Numbered from the stretch's first letter, positions 33,313 to 43,866 are shown. The stretch: 64,000 bases of DNA from Perkinsus marinus ATCC 50983 (GCF_000006405.1 NW_003208655.1:1-64000); one strand, 5' to 3'. Numbers and translations are program-made. The notes: generated from the letters alone by a model not told the origin.

Positions 33313-34653
33313 TTAATAAGCGAACGTAAAACGCGTGAGCACCGAAATGAGCATAATACTGACGGCAATTTGCACAGGAATCTGTGCCAAATGCAGTCCA
33401 TCGTAATCATAATCAGCAACTTCCCAAGTACGAGTAAAATAAAGTAGAATGACTCCAATAACACCAACTAGGGCACATGCGAAAACCCTCTCAAGCTCGA
33501 AGATACTCTTCCGAAGAAATGAATGTCTGGATCCAAAGTGTGAGTATGTCAGAGCTATACCGAAACATATGAAATTGGGAAAGACTCCGACAACAATTGC
33601 AGTAACGATTCTACCAGTTATATACGTAGCCAACGTCGAGGGTAGTATCGCTGCAATAGTGAGTCTCAAAGCGAACGGAGCACCTTTCATGTTCAGAATA
33701 AGGTCTTCCATCAGCGGCACTACTTGTTGATCAAAGCTGGTGTAATTACCGTATAGAGCACGAATATGTGCGAGTAGAACATGACGATCACATGTCAGTG
33801 AACATCTGAGCCGTTCAACTCCCATGACGATTCCGTGCTTGAGATATCGCTTGATACAGGGATAAAAGCAAAATGAAACGTATATAGTATGAATAAAAGA
33901 GAATATTAAATCGACACCTACGGCGGCCAGCTCGTTAGCATCATCAACTACACTATGGCCGACCCAGAATACGAGAGAAGTACAAAAGAAATATGTGCCG
34001 AATTCAACGCTTCGCAATGTCCACACCTCGATACAGTTTATACCGTGTTGTTTCACAAATACAGCGAGCTCGAATATGCACCATAGACGGCTTTGGTAGG
34101 CTTCGTCCCACATTGAAATTAGCTTCTTAGAGCGCGCAAGGTACTCGGGCATCGCCAGCAGACAACTATTCTTCTCTTGGACATCACCCTGGGGTATACA
34201 ACAACGATCAAAAAATGCTCCTCCTCTTATCGTACCCCAACGTAGACAGAAAGGGAAAATTATACATGGAATGATAATACAGAGGTATGCTGCTAGACCA
34301 CACCACTGTTGGAGAATATAACACTCTAGTATAGAGACAACGACTGCACCTTCCGAGTTGTAACGTATAGCCAATGCGGCAATTTTGAGCCAACTGCTGC
34401 TCTCCCAAGCGTGACTCAAGAAAATATCATACTGCGAAGTAATCGTAGTTTTGCTTCCCAGGCGGTCCCACACTTCAGAGGTAACACCAGAGCACCCACC
34501 CAAGGGCCACGTTCGCAGGAGGTGCTCCAGTCCTAGTGTGCGGAAGGTACGTAATGATTGCTGCTGTTGCTCTTGCTTATCAAGAGAGGAGAAAGATAAG
34601 TCATCTCCACACGGAGGGGGCCGGCTCCGCCCAGAATCCGCAGAGTTGATCAT
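33313..34653 (-). CDS. TIR-like domain multi-pass membrane protein
   Basis: A single-exon frame of 446 residues with ATG at 34653. After a polar, Gln-rich N-terminus it has a TIR-like motif YDIFLSHAW (about residue 75), a hydrophobic insertion, FFDRCCIPQGDVQEK, KLISMWDEAYQSRLWCIFEL (about 180-200), then about six further hydrophobic segments (for example TYFFCTSLVFWVGHS, LIFSFIHTIYVSFCF, LTIAAILPSTLATYI, VFACALVGVIGVILLYF). FLSHAW plus RLWC(V/I)FEL is a signature I associate with large TIR-like membrane families in dinoflagellates and relatives. Function unknown. It could be a signalling or nucleotide-sensing membrane protein. The frame is intact. Confidence 0.75.
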   Translation of the reverse strand: MINSADSGRSRPPPCGDDLSFSSLDKQEQQQQSLRTFRTLGLEHLLRTWPLGGCSGVTSEVWDRLGSKTTITSQYDIFLSHAWESSSWLKIAALAIRYNSEGAVVVSILECYILQQWCGLAAYLCIIIPCIIFPFCLRWGTIRGGAFFDRCCIPQGDVQEKNSCLLAMPEYLARSKKLISMWDEAYQSRLWCIFELAVFVKQHGINCIEVWTLRSVEFGTYFFCTSLVFWVGHSVVDDANELAAVGVDLIFSFIHTIYVSFCFYPCIKRYLKHGIVMGVERLRCSLTCDRHVLLAHIRALYGNYTSFDQQVVPLMEDLILNMKGAPFALRLTIAAILPSTLATYITGRIVTAIVVGVFPNFICFGIALTYSHFGSRHSFLRKSIFELERVFACALVGVIGVILLYFTRTWEVADYDYDGLHLAQIPVQIAVSIMLISVLTRFTFAY

Positions 34654-34744
34654 GTGATTTTGACCAAAAGAAAACTACCAGGCTGACCCAATCCAAAGCC
34701 TTTCCTAAAAGTGATACAAAACGCTGCTTGAGCTCTCTGGCTGA

Positions 34745-35071
34745 CTATGCATGAATATTTGGCATGATGCCAAACCTAATATTTGTCAAATTACATCGTA
34801 CTAACAACCCGTTGAAAGTCATCCTTTCTACCATGTCGCGATATGGATTCAACCAAGGCGCTAATTCTAGGCAATTAACAGAATACGATAGATACAAGCT
34901 AGTTAGAAGCAGCATGTTATTAGATGCTCTGATACAACGGTGATGAATGCACACTGATGTAAGCAAGTCCTCAGCAATTCCTTTACATTCGAGTTGAATC
35001 TCAATAGCACCTATACGCTCCCCCCATACTCCCCATAGGACCATCTCCCGATCAGTCATTTTCAGTTCCAC
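34745..35071 (-). CDS. Possible small hypothetical protein (108 residues)
   Basis: ATG at 35071 (MELKMTDREMVLWGVWGERI) to a TAG at 34745, single exon, protein-like composition. It sits between two minus-strand genes. No domain recognised, and chance cannot be excluded at this length. Confidence 0.3.
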   Translation of the reverse strand: MELKMTDREMVLWGVWGERIGAIEIQLECKGIAEDLLTSVCIHHRCIRASNNMLLLTSLYLSYSVNCLELAPWLNPYRDMVERMTFNGLLVRCNLTNIRFGIMPNIHA

Positions 35072-35497
35072 ATGCTGCAGGGCGGTCTCGTCACATCTCG
35101 GCGCACTGTAATACAGCTAATACTACGTACCATTGTTCCGCCGTCTCTTCGCGGGCTCTGTTTATTTGTTTTACTGGTTAAAGTTGATGAACGTCTCACT
35201 TGTGACTCGTATGATCTACCATGTCAAACGTGTATAATTCTGTTTCCACTCAAAAAAATCTCGGCGCACGAAGCGTCTGCCAGTTTCAAAATTTTACTAG
35301 AACTGAGGAAAAACTCCCGAGAGAAGGATTCACCAGTAGCATTGGGCAAACACTAGAATGAATGTTATTATTGAGATAAAAATATCGAGATTAATGAATT
35401 CAATGACCAGTCATAAAGCCCAGTAACGGGTCTTATAAAACCAGAAATGGTGCGGCAAAAAGAGTAATACAACCACACCGTATGAAAATAATAACAG
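35072..35497. other. Intergenic region
   Basis: No supported gene; AT-rich 3' flank of the next minus-strand gene. Confidence 0.4.
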
Positions 35498-36511
35498 TCA
35501 TGAGTAAAACCACAGAGTGCGTGAACCAACATCGGTCTGTTCAGAGTGATAGAGCACATCTACATTGAGAAACATCGGCACGCCTGGACGACCAAGAGCC
35601 ACCAACTTGATTGAATGGGCATCAACCCATTCAAGAGAGGCACCGGGAAGGCCGACATCGCATGAGCAAATCTCCGTATTGGAATCTACATCGATTAGAC
35701 GTAGCTTGGTGCCCTCCAGTAGACATAATATCCCATCTACATCCGGGAGGAAGCGGAAATGGCTCCCACCAGACCTACTTTGTATCTTTATCTGTGAGGC
35801 AACTTGCGTATCTTCTTCGCCCATGGTGACCACTACCAATTCCAATCGTGGCCGACCTTCGCACGGACTGAGGTAAGCTACTCTCCTCAGTGAGCCGCTC
35901 TCGTTATGATGCTGAACGTCGAATGAATAGAGGAACTGTACTTCCTCGCCACCGAGCCGGACCGTCTCGAACCTTCCAGAGTCCAAATCGACCTTGGTAA
36001 GACTCCTACTGATACTACCCCTGGTAGCACAACCAACGTACAGTGTAGAGCCCAACAGACGAGCCCTATACAATAGGGCCGACTCTGGCACGTCAGCTTC
36101 TATAGGAACCATTTGGGAATTGCTGATGCGATAAATCTTATTAGTATTGTCCACACTATAGATTTCCTTCACTTCGTTAGTACACAACGAGGCGTGTCCA
36201 GTTAGGCCCTCGAAAATCGGCCGCCCCGAAGTTGAAAAGTCGTCGTTACTAAATGCCACTATTGCGGACTCGTCACGCGACTGCACAGAATGTCTCAAGG
36301 CGATGGTGTCCTTGCCACATTTACCAATTATAGTATAAACACTACTAGGCTTAGCAGAGCCCAGCTTCAATCTACAGGGCTTGCGTAGACCTAAGAGGGC
36401 CCATAGTAACGACTTGAGACCGTCAACGTCCATGTGGTCAGCTCGCATTGCGAATAACTTATCCACCACCAATGTGTCTGAGGCAACACTCTCAAATACT
36501 GAGGGAGTCAT
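35498..36511 (-). CDS. Hypothetical protein, beta-rich (337 residues)
   Basis: Intact single-exon frame with ATG at 36511 (MTPSVFESVASDTLVVDKLF). No signal peptide or membrane helix. The body alternates short hydrophobic and polar strands with repeated patterns such as KIYRISNSQMVPIE, SLTKVDLDSGRFETVRL and KLRLIDVDSNTEICS. That is the look of a beta-propeller or WD-like fold, but no canonical repeat motif is present. Soluble cytosolic protein of unknown function. Upstream DNA is AT-rich and gene-free. Confidence 0.65.
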   Translation of the reverse strand: MTPSVFESVASDTLVVDKLFAMRADHMDVDGLKSLLWALLGLRKPCRLKLGSAKPSSVYTIIGKCGKDTIALRHSVQSRDESAIVAFSNDDFSTSGRPIFEGLTGHASLCTNEVKEIYSVDNTNKIYRISNSQMVPIEADVPESALLYRARLLGSTLYVGCATRGSISRSLTKVDLDSGRFETVRLGGEEVQFLYSFDVQHHNESGSLRRVAYLSPCEGRPRLELVVVTMGEEDTQVASQIKIQSRSGGSHFRFLPDVDGILCLLEGTKLRLIDVDSNTEICSCDVGLPGASLEWVDAHSIKLVALGRPGVPMFLNVDVLYHSEQTDVGSRTLWFYS

Positions 36512-38537
36512 ATAATACAGCGTGCAGTGAATTTGGCGGGCGAGCGCAACGGACTTTCAGAATGAATCTTGACTCGAAATCTACTTCGCTCCGCCAAAAT
36601 TAGCTGTTTTACGGTATCGATTATACGATCGATTATCGCTACCATTGCCTTGACGTATTGAGTCACACTATACAAATGGATTGCCTTCTGGGAATGATGA
36701 TTGGATTTTCCCGCTGATCTTACTCAGCCGTGGGGATACCTTAATCTATTATGTCAAGCTCAACAGATCTGACCCAAAGAAGTGCAATAATGTCTCAGAT
36801 GAGTCATCTTTGTTACACACTCTGACGCCTGACTCTTCTGAGTTTCGGCTGGAGATGGAACTTTAGCGGATTTCGCTGAGGCACTGTAATGCCTTTTGGA
36901 TGATGATTTAACGCTTATTGCTAACCCATGTCTTCCGACTAACCATCTGGGGTGAAACTGCGTCTCTTTCTGACTTATGTAACTGCCTGCGTGTGATGAC
37001 TGAAAAAATCGCTATACCCAAGTCCCTGATTCTTGATGAGACACATTTTTTGCACGTCAGTCTGATGCAGAAATTGATACTTCCGGCTATGAGTTAACTT
37101 GTCCGCATTGCGTCCTACTATGGAGCTTCTGTGGTTTTGTGACTCGCTCTGGTCGGTAGAGTGACTGCCCTCTTGAACATCATCGGCGTTTTGTCGACGT
37201 TCAAGTGCTTGCGTGAGCCTTAAGTCCACCACTATGTGTTCCCTCCTCTTCACTGTAGGGTAAGTGGAACACGACGCCAGTTAGACCCTGTCGTTATTGG
37301 TGGTGATCGAGTCATACTTGCGCTATATATTAACTGTCATCATCCAAGGATAATTGCCGTGGTCGCTTCGAATCGACCTAACGGTCCAGACACCTTGGAA
37401 GATCACGGAGTCTTTCCAGCGCTGAGACTGAGAGCTGCTCACTACAGCTCAATTGTCTCAAGTGCCGCTTATTCTCGTGAGAGAGTCTGAGCAGTTGATA
37501 GGTTCGCTACAACTAGGCTGTTGTCTTCTGTGATGACTACTTTTTTGATTGGTAGTGAGATTCAATCTCGCTTGTGACCACTTTCTATTTGTTTTGATTG
37601 CTGAGAATAATGGAGTGAGGCACTTTAACGCTCGCGCGGTACCGAATTGAGGGTACTTGTGCATTTCCCAACTGTGCCATATCGAACCGTGTATGCTTAC
37701 CGAAGTTGCCTCCTGTGGCAGCCAAGGTCCTTAGTACTCGGATATCTTATGCATCTGCCCATCCGACTTGATCGATTCGCTGAGCTTAGAACGTGGTGGG
37801 TAGAACTTGGTGAGTAATTCGTATGGACGTTGGCTCATCTGGACATTGAATACAATCCTAAGTGCTCTTAACACGGAAGATGTCAGTCGATGAACGCGAC
37901 AACGAATGGCATGCACGTATTCTTGGTGTCTATCTTACGACCCGCATGAACAGGGTGTCTCTCTTTTGTGACCATATGAGTAGTTTCACACGTCACACGA
38001 GCATTTAGTCCAGTGGACAAAGTGATTGCTCTACGATACACATCGAACTTCCTCAGAACTGTTCCCAATCGCAGGAAAGTTTGTCGCTAAGGAGTGGTTT
38101 CTTCCCCTGTATGATTGTCCGGGGGGCTCCCGGCGAGAACTCCATAGTCTCTAGATCGGCTTACTGAGCGAGGCACTCGCTGCATTCATCTAACACTTCG
38201 CCAAGCTAGCAAGCAACGATCGACAATTGCGTAGGGGTTGCACAAATTCGTGCACACAACATCCGGTGCGCTTTCCATCATATAAGGCATGCGCTCCCGA
38301 TCCCTTTCAGTGAAAGGCTTTCACTGGGCGAGAGTTGCTGAACCATCGACAAGTTAATAGTCGCCAAGAGTATTCACAGATACACGTGTAGTAAAGGCAG
38401 GCCTCATTCCACCAGAATCGTGGAAATGCCCTGCGCTATCGGGAGAGGAAGTGTTACTCTACCCATTGGATTCCTGCTGAGTAGGACATGTTGTACCAAC
38501 TATTCTGCGTCCTCTACAACACAGCTATATTTATATA
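36512..38537. other. Long region without a supported gene
   Basis: About 2 kb with only short open frames. A minus-strand stretch at 36975-37247 (DLRLTQALERRQNADDVQEG) could be an exon, preceded by a CCCTACAG acceptor, but it has no neighbour exon I could chain. Confidence 0.35.
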
Positions 38538-38619
38538 GACAGCGTGTCCGAGTGGTTAAGGAGGTGGACTCGAAATCCACTAGGCTCTGCCTGCGCAGGT
38601 TCGAATCCTGCCGCTGTCG
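38538..38619 (+). tRNA. tRNA-Ser (anticodon CGA)
   Basis: 82-nt class II tRNA. The acceptor stem GACAGCG pairs with CGCTGTC and is followed by discriminator G. D-arm CCGAGTGGTTAAGG, anticodon stem-loop TGGACT-CGA-AATCCA, long variable arm, T-arm GCAGGTTCGAATCCTGC. CCA is not encoded. It decodes UCG. Confidence 0.96.
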
Positions 38620-39269
38620 TACTAGTAGCTTTATACATGGTATGATTATGTACGCTCCACATATCTAAACACCGATGACGTTTTGCTAGTTCAATCGAAT
38701 CACCCTTTTGGGGTCACTCTGCCCTCCTGATTCTGATGCATGCCGGCAAGCACCCCCGCTGGTAGTTACGCTTAGTCTTGGGTCGAAAGTTCCAATATAT
38801 CTAACACTAGATATGTATCTTAACAGTCGGTGTTAGCAAGCGCGTCATCTCGCGGTAGGACCATAGCCGTACAGGTTGTACGGTCCAGCACATATCATAT
38901 CGTAGTTTTCGTCTGAGGAAGGAGAAGTCCACTTCGACTGTGAACGGCGGCGATCGTCGGCAGCGCAAACCTTGGTAGCTCGTTAGCTGATAATTTTGGA
39001 GTATCGGGGAATCTCTAGTTTGGAGAGAGCCATAACATCCGAGGTGTTCGATAGACCTCTCCTGAATTCCGAGAGCTTTCCCAGGATCGAGTTTTATATG
39101 TGAAATCCAGTCCTGGTTGCGTTCTTGAAGCTTAGGAAGGGTCCACTGAACACGCCGACTGTTGGTACAACAATGGAGAGTTCTACTGAATCCTTTCCTA
39201 GGGGTCGATGGAAAAGGCAAAAATGAGGCATTATAAAGACTCGGATATCAAGTACAATATCATAATATA
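38620..39269. other. Spacer between two tRNA-Ser genes
   Basis: No supported gene. Short minus-strand frames only. Confidence 0.4.
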
Positions 39270-39351
39270 GACAGCGTGTCCGAGTGGTTAAGGAGGTGGA
39301 CTTGAAATCCACTAGGCTCAGCCTGCGCAGGTTCGAATCCTGCCGCTGTCG
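39270..39351 (+). tRNA. tRNA-Ser (anticodon TGA)
   Basis: 82-nt class II tRNA nearly identical to the one at 38538. The anticodon loop reads CT-TGA-AA and one variable-arm base differs (CTCA for CTCT). It decodes UCA. The near identity suggests an isoacceptor made by duplication and anticodon mutation. Confidence 0.96.
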
Positions 39352-39520
39352 TATTACGCTCGCATCTTTCATGGTTTTTGTTGAATTTGTTAACGGAGGA
39401 TTCGAACTTACCCGCTTTAGTGACATGATGTCACTGACATCATGCTAGTGTTGATAGAGCAATGAGTTAAGTTTCATTGACAGCACAAGTACCAGTGGAC
39501 CAGAAACTTCATAAAACTCG

Positions 39521-40789
39521 TTAATCAGGCTCGTGTAGTCTCAAGATCTGTTCTTCCCGCATATCATATTGCGTTACAGGATCCTTGCCGGTCCTCCTGA
39601 CAGCCTTCACCAGGCAAACATAACAATATACGTACCTGCGCACCTCCACTTCCCTTATTATACGAATTCTCCACGATAACGTACCCGCTGACGGCTGAAA
39701 CGGCGGGATTATTCCGCCTTTTTCGACATACAGGACAGACTCGCTTATCGACAGGCAGCCCTCCCACTCCACCACAACTGACCGAAGCTGGTCGGGGCCT
39801 CGAAGGAGGTGGCACCACGACTTGCGGCCGCCCTTCGAGGACCTTCGACCTTAACGAGGACCTCACCGACATGTACCTAACATTATGGTACTCTATCGAG
39901 TGATGACGACATACGACTGTTTCTCACCACTGTCCAAATTGAACAGCGTATACAAGACTCCATAGGAGGTGCTTCAAACTGGGCCCCTGGGGGACCTCCT
40001 GGGCAGTCTGTCTTACTAATCGCACTCCAATGGCGTGCATGAAGGGTGACCAATATGGACTTATACCTACCCTCTGCAGTGACTACTACTCACACCTAAT
40101 CCATGATACCTAGGAGATATCCAATTCGGTAGGCTGCGTCGACGCCGATATACCCTCGTCGTAGCAGATCCAGCCATTGCGCATCTAGCCTCCGATACTG
40201 ACTTTTATCCAGTAGTGGCGGTAACAGGGAAAGCAATAAAACCGACAGTATCCTGTTACAGTCCATTCCACTTCATTCACCATGCATATGGAGACCCACT
40301 TCTGATTCCCCGTAAGGACGCGACCTTCTTGTCGAAGTCTGTCCACCTTCAATTTATCCATCGCGGAGATCCCTCCTCGCTTTCGAAGAGCCATCGACTC
40401 TCGAGACAATCCAAAAAAATTCTCACTCATACCTAAGGGAGTGCATCCTTCCCAGATCCTCCCGATGATCCGTCACTACTAGCCCCATGCTCCGAGATGG
40501 ACGTGAACTCTAAGAGGCCCAACAAGGCACTTAGAGCCCATGGCCAATGCTTCAACCATGGCTGCAAGTGCGGATGACGATCCATCAATACCGTCATCAC
40601 GAACTTCACGGACGGCCACACACCTGAATAGCTCCATCTGCAACCATGAGGAGTATCAGTCGAGTTGGCACAGATGTGAGAGCCGCTACCTGCAGAGAGA
40701 TCGGCAGCTACTGAAAGCTCCATATAGGAAGGCTTAGACTTATGCCCGCCTATGGTTGGGTATAAGGATGATAGTAAAAGGTCCGTCAT
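39521..40789 (-). CDS. PEX12: Peroxisome biogenesis factor 12 (PEX12), multi-exon
   Basis: Start at 40789 (MTDLLLSSLYPTIGGHKSKP), then PSYMELSVAADL. In-phase introns lead to VWPSVKFVMTVLMDRHPHLQ, SISEHGAS and MSENFFGLSRESMALRKRGG, which matches the SFSENFYGLKR hallmark of PEX12. Later exons carry RRLDAQWLDLLRRGY, SPYWSPFMHAIGVRLVRQ and LKHLLWSLVYAVQFGQW. The C-terminal RING is CPVCRKRRNNPAVSAVSGY, a 45-nt intron, then VYCYVCLVKAVRRTGKDPVT and stop at 39521. PEX12 is a peroxisomal membrane RING ubiquitin ligase that, with PEX2 and PEX10, ubiquitinates the PEX5 import receptor. Its presence implies peroxisomes. The central exon boundaries (39880-40180) are approximate. Confidence 0.85.
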
Positions 40790-41086
40790 CTACATACTGA
40801 CAGTTACTCCATTGACTAGCCTCTTGACTTCAACACAAGTCGGGATGGATAGAAATCATTAGAATCAGCTTTTACGACGGCCCTCCACCCCAAATGTGTT
40901 CAGCATGGGGGCAAGTATGGAGATTGCGCTGAACATCTTCCCAACACCTCCGAGTAGTCTGACAAACGCAAACGTTCGATGAGGTCATAAGGCGACGTCG
41001 TGCGTTGAATTCGAAAGGCGAAGGTTCGATCCCTGGTCAAGGCATTTATTTGAACATTTTCTGGAGCGCCACAGGGACAATTTACA
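40790..41086. promoter_or_regulatory. Ancestral divergent promoter of PEX12 and lipase 1
   Basis: 297 bp from the PEX12 start codon to the edge of the retrotransposon. Before the insertion it would have ended at the lipase 1 start codon 7.3 kb away. It contains a tRNA-like segment with GGTTCGATCC (41024-41048). No TATA or other motif is assigned. Confidence 0.5.
41024..41048 (+). other. tRNA-like B-box segment
   Basis: GGTTCGATCC then CTGGTCAAGGCATTT; shares its 3' part with the intronic segment near 24340. Likely remnant of a tRNA-derived short element. Confidence 0.35.
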
Positions 41087-41331
41087 ATGAAATCCCATCG
41101 AATACGGGGTTGCGGGAGGTAGCACCGTGATTGGTCGGCCCGTCGGTGTTTTCAACCGTAATGACCCAAACTGTTTGGGCCACACACGGTCCGACCACAT
41201 CAGGTGCTACCAATGCCTTCAATTGATCTCGTGACCCCCACGTAGCTGCGCGAAGGGCCCACCTAAGATGGAAACCGGACATACCTGTCCGGTTCTCCAA
41301 ATGTTGGTGGGATCAGTATGAAGGCATCGCC
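41087..41331 (-). repeat. Split direct repeat B2 (3' terminus)
   Basis: 245 bp identical to 41603-41847. Contains a 9-bp stem hairpin at 41273-41294 (AACCGGACA, loop TACC). Confidence 0.93.
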
Positions 41332-41355
41332 ATATTCAAGGGAATAAAAAAAAAT

Positions 41356-41606
41356 TATTCTGGCCCGTCGAGGAACCTCTCGACTCTCGTGGTTGAGCTC
41401 GGCCTCACAGCCGTACTCAATCCACGTTGTAGACCTGTATGGTCCAACTCAAGGTTTGTTTCACCTTCGGTTTCCGCTTTGCAACACTCAAAAACCGTTT
41501 ACGGGCGCGCGCACTTCACTTGTGTCATATGTCTTTCAAGGGTGCACCCCTCCTTGCGCGACATTTCACTTACACTACAGGACTGTTGTCCTTCCGCTCA
41601 CCATGA
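41356..41606 (-). repeat. Split direct repeat A2 (internal)
   Basis: 251 bp identical to 48145-48395. It overlaps repeat B1 by four bases (ATGA, 41603-41606), the expected recombination core. Confidence 0.93.
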
Positions 41607-41847
41607 AATCCCATCGAATACGGGGTTGCGGGAGGTAGCACCGTGATTGGTCGGCCCGTCGGTGTTTTCAACCGTAATGACCCAAACTGTTTGGGCCACA
41701 CACGGTCCGACCACATCAGGTGCTACCAATGCCTTCAATTGATCTCGTGACCCCCACGTAGCTGCGCGAAGGGCCCACCTAAGATGGAAACCGGACATAC
41801 CTGTCCGGTTCTCCAAATGTTGGTGGGATCAGTATGAAGGCATCGCC
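41603..41847 (-). repeat. Split direct repeat B1
   Basis: 245 bp identical to 41087-41331; directly abuts A2. Confidence 0.93.
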
Positions 41848-42441
41848 CAATCCCGCGCACCGTTACTCGATGACCTCCAGGGCGTTCCGCCGATCGTTCA
41901 AACGCGTGATCTCACAATCTCCTCTGTACCGTGTTCAGATTTAGACCCGTTTGGCGTTACTGGATAAACTCTGAAAGTGCTCGTTGTAAATTACGTAATG
42001 GAGCCCATACTACGGATCCTCGAGGATTCTTGCGGCTTGGATCTCGTACCGGTTTTATGTAACGTCCCGTGAATCTCGACAGTAGACTTGCCTTCGAGCT
42101 AAACGTCTGAGTAAGCGCTCTGCTCGTTACGTTTAGACCTAAAAACCGTGACACTGAGTCAGTGTCACTGACCACCTTTTCACTGGCTGTACGAGGTCGC
42201 GTGTTTGTGGGATCGGTGAATAGCCAAACCGGCGTTCGGGAACCTCGTTATCGAATGCCCGGGTTCCCCAACTGGGGTCCAAACGCAAGAACGGGGCGCT
42301 GCGAGAGAAACAAAAGCAAAAATTCTGTCTCCGTCAGCGATCCTATCCACTCGCACAACAGTAAAGGCTCTTGCACGGCATACGTTAAAGGGATCACTTC
42401 TAAACTGGGAGCCATATACTTGCTAGGGTTGCTGAAAGAGG
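41848..42441 (-). other. Retrotransposon 3' untranslated region
   Basis: About 600 bp between the recombinase stop codon and repeat B1. No further open frame of note. Confidence 0.6.
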
Positions 42442-43764
42442 TTACTTCATATCGGAAGCTACCACCACACTTACATAAGGAAGATTCGGAATTGTCGCTT
42501 CACCACCCATGATGAGTTCCTCCAGCGAGTCGGCCGTCTCCGACAATAATATATCAGATGGGCGCGCGCTCTCTGCATGCACGCATGTTCGCGTGGCCTT
42601 CATTTCCGGCTGTTCAGCAGCGTTCGGTGTTGTCGAATGACCCTCCAGCATCAACGAGGAATACAACTTCGCCTTGTCGGCATAGTTCGACGGTTGTCGA
42701 AGATAGGTGTCAACCACACACTGGGTTCTCTTCCATCTCCCGTGCTCCGCTATTTCAGGGGCCGAAACGCCTTTGTCTGCAAGGATGTGTACTGCGCTTC
42801 TCCTCATCGCATGTGAGGTAGCTCGTAGCTCATCGCCTGTCACTGTGCGTAGTAAGTCTTTTATGTCAGCATCGAGTTGGCCTTGCGAACAACCGAAAAT
42901 CGAGGACCCATTCTTCCCTGCTGTAGAGTTCTCGAGCACTTCCAATGTTCGATGGACTGGGCAATAGTAAGATGTATTGCCTGGCCTGCTATTACTGCAG
43001 CAGCATCCAACTACGACGGTTGCTCCTATCCTTCCTATGTCAGTTTTTCCTTCCCTTATGTGGACTTTCAAGATCCTCTGCTCTTCCAAGTAGCAGAAGT
43101 CGCCGCTTCTCAATGTGAAGAGTTCATTAGGTCGCAGGCACGCGGCGACGCCGAGAAGTAATGCCGCTGTGCTCTGCCGCCTCCCTGATTGTGGCGTCAA
43201 CAGTGCGACTTTTCTGAGCTGCTCTGAAGTCAGAGTGAGTGCTTGCTTAGGTGCTTCTTCGCCTCTGACTCGCCTCACCGCTTGCTGAGCCAGTCTCAGT
43301 ATCTCTTCTTCTGATGGGCTCCAAACCTTAGTCGCACCGCAGGACTTATTCAACGTACGTAGTACTCTGATATACTTTGAAATCGTACTCGTCTTCCTCT
43401 CCAGCCTCACCAAGTGTACTACGTACTTCACTAGCATGTCTGGGACTAGCGGGAAAACTGTTTGTGGTGAGTTCTGCGCCAGCAGGAATTCTCGATATCC
43501 TTCCAATATTGATTCGTATTGTTTGCTGGTCTTAGGTGCTCTTGCTTTCGTCAGTAGCCCCACGACGTCGTCGTCAGTGATAGTCATTGATCGTGATCCT
43601 GTAGAGTCCACTCGGCTCCTCTTCCTCGGGTGAGCGACCCTACTTCGATCGGTCCTCTTTGCGTTCTCGGTCAGGTTCTTTGTAATCCCACGGAGATACT
43701 CATCTCTTATTGAGTTCTTACGTTGGATTTCTGACGCCATCCACTGTTGGAGAGAGACATTCAT
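42442..43764 (-). CDS. Tyrosine recombinase (YR) of the retrotransposon
   Basis: ATG at 43764 (MNVSLQQWMASEIQRKN); an upstream GTG at 43809 is less likely. Length 440 residues. The N-terminal SAM-like core-binding part includes KTSKQYESILEGYREFLLAQ. The catalytic domain shows the RKHRHY set: Arg in ACLRPNELFTLR, Lys in HIREGKTD, HxxR in SHAMRRSAVH, His/Trp in EHGRWKR and the nucleophile Tyr in VDTYLRQ. It would integrate the circular DNA intermediate by site-specific strand exchange at a short core, in place of a DDE integrase. Intact, 102 bp downstream of the RT gene counting from its ATG. Confidence 0.93.
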   Translation of the reverse strand: MNVSLQQWMASEIQRKNSIRDEYLRGITKNLTENAKRTDRSRVAHPRKRSRVDSTGSRSMTITDDDVVGLLTKARAPKTSKQYESILEGYREFLLAQNSPQTVFPLVPDMLVKYVVHLVRLERKTSTISKYIRVLRTLNKSCGATKVWSPSEEEILRLAQQAVRRVRGEEAPKQALTLTSEQLRKVALLTPQSGRRQSTAALLLGVAACLRPNELFTLRSGDFCYLEEQRILKVHIREGKTDIGRIGATVVVGCCCSNSRPGNTSYYCPVHRTLEVLENSTAGKNGSSIFGCSQGQLDADIKDLLRTVTGDELRATSHAMRRSAVHILADKGVSAPEIAEHGRWKRTQCVVDTYLRQPSNYADKAKLYSSLMLEGHSTTPNAAEQPEMKATRTCVHAESARPSDILLSETADSLEELIMGGEATIPNLPYVSVVVASDMK

Positions 43765-43866
43765 TGTCAATACCTCTACATTGATCGGATGTGACCATAC
43801 TTCTCCCACGATTGAGTAAAACGCAAGTTTTTTTTTCCTAGGTCGGAAACGAACAACAAGCTCAGA

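Noticed and set aside
34451-34657. Plus-strand frames opposite the TIR-like gene
   Set aside because: Short antisense shadows of an intact 446-codon gene.
41598-41816. Short minus-strand frames duplicated in the B repeats (also 41082-41300)
   Set aside because: They are repeated only because the B repeat is; too short and unlike any element protein.
43764-43809. GTG start extending the recombinase by 15 residues
   Set aside because: An ATG with good context follows and the extra residues add no conserved feature.
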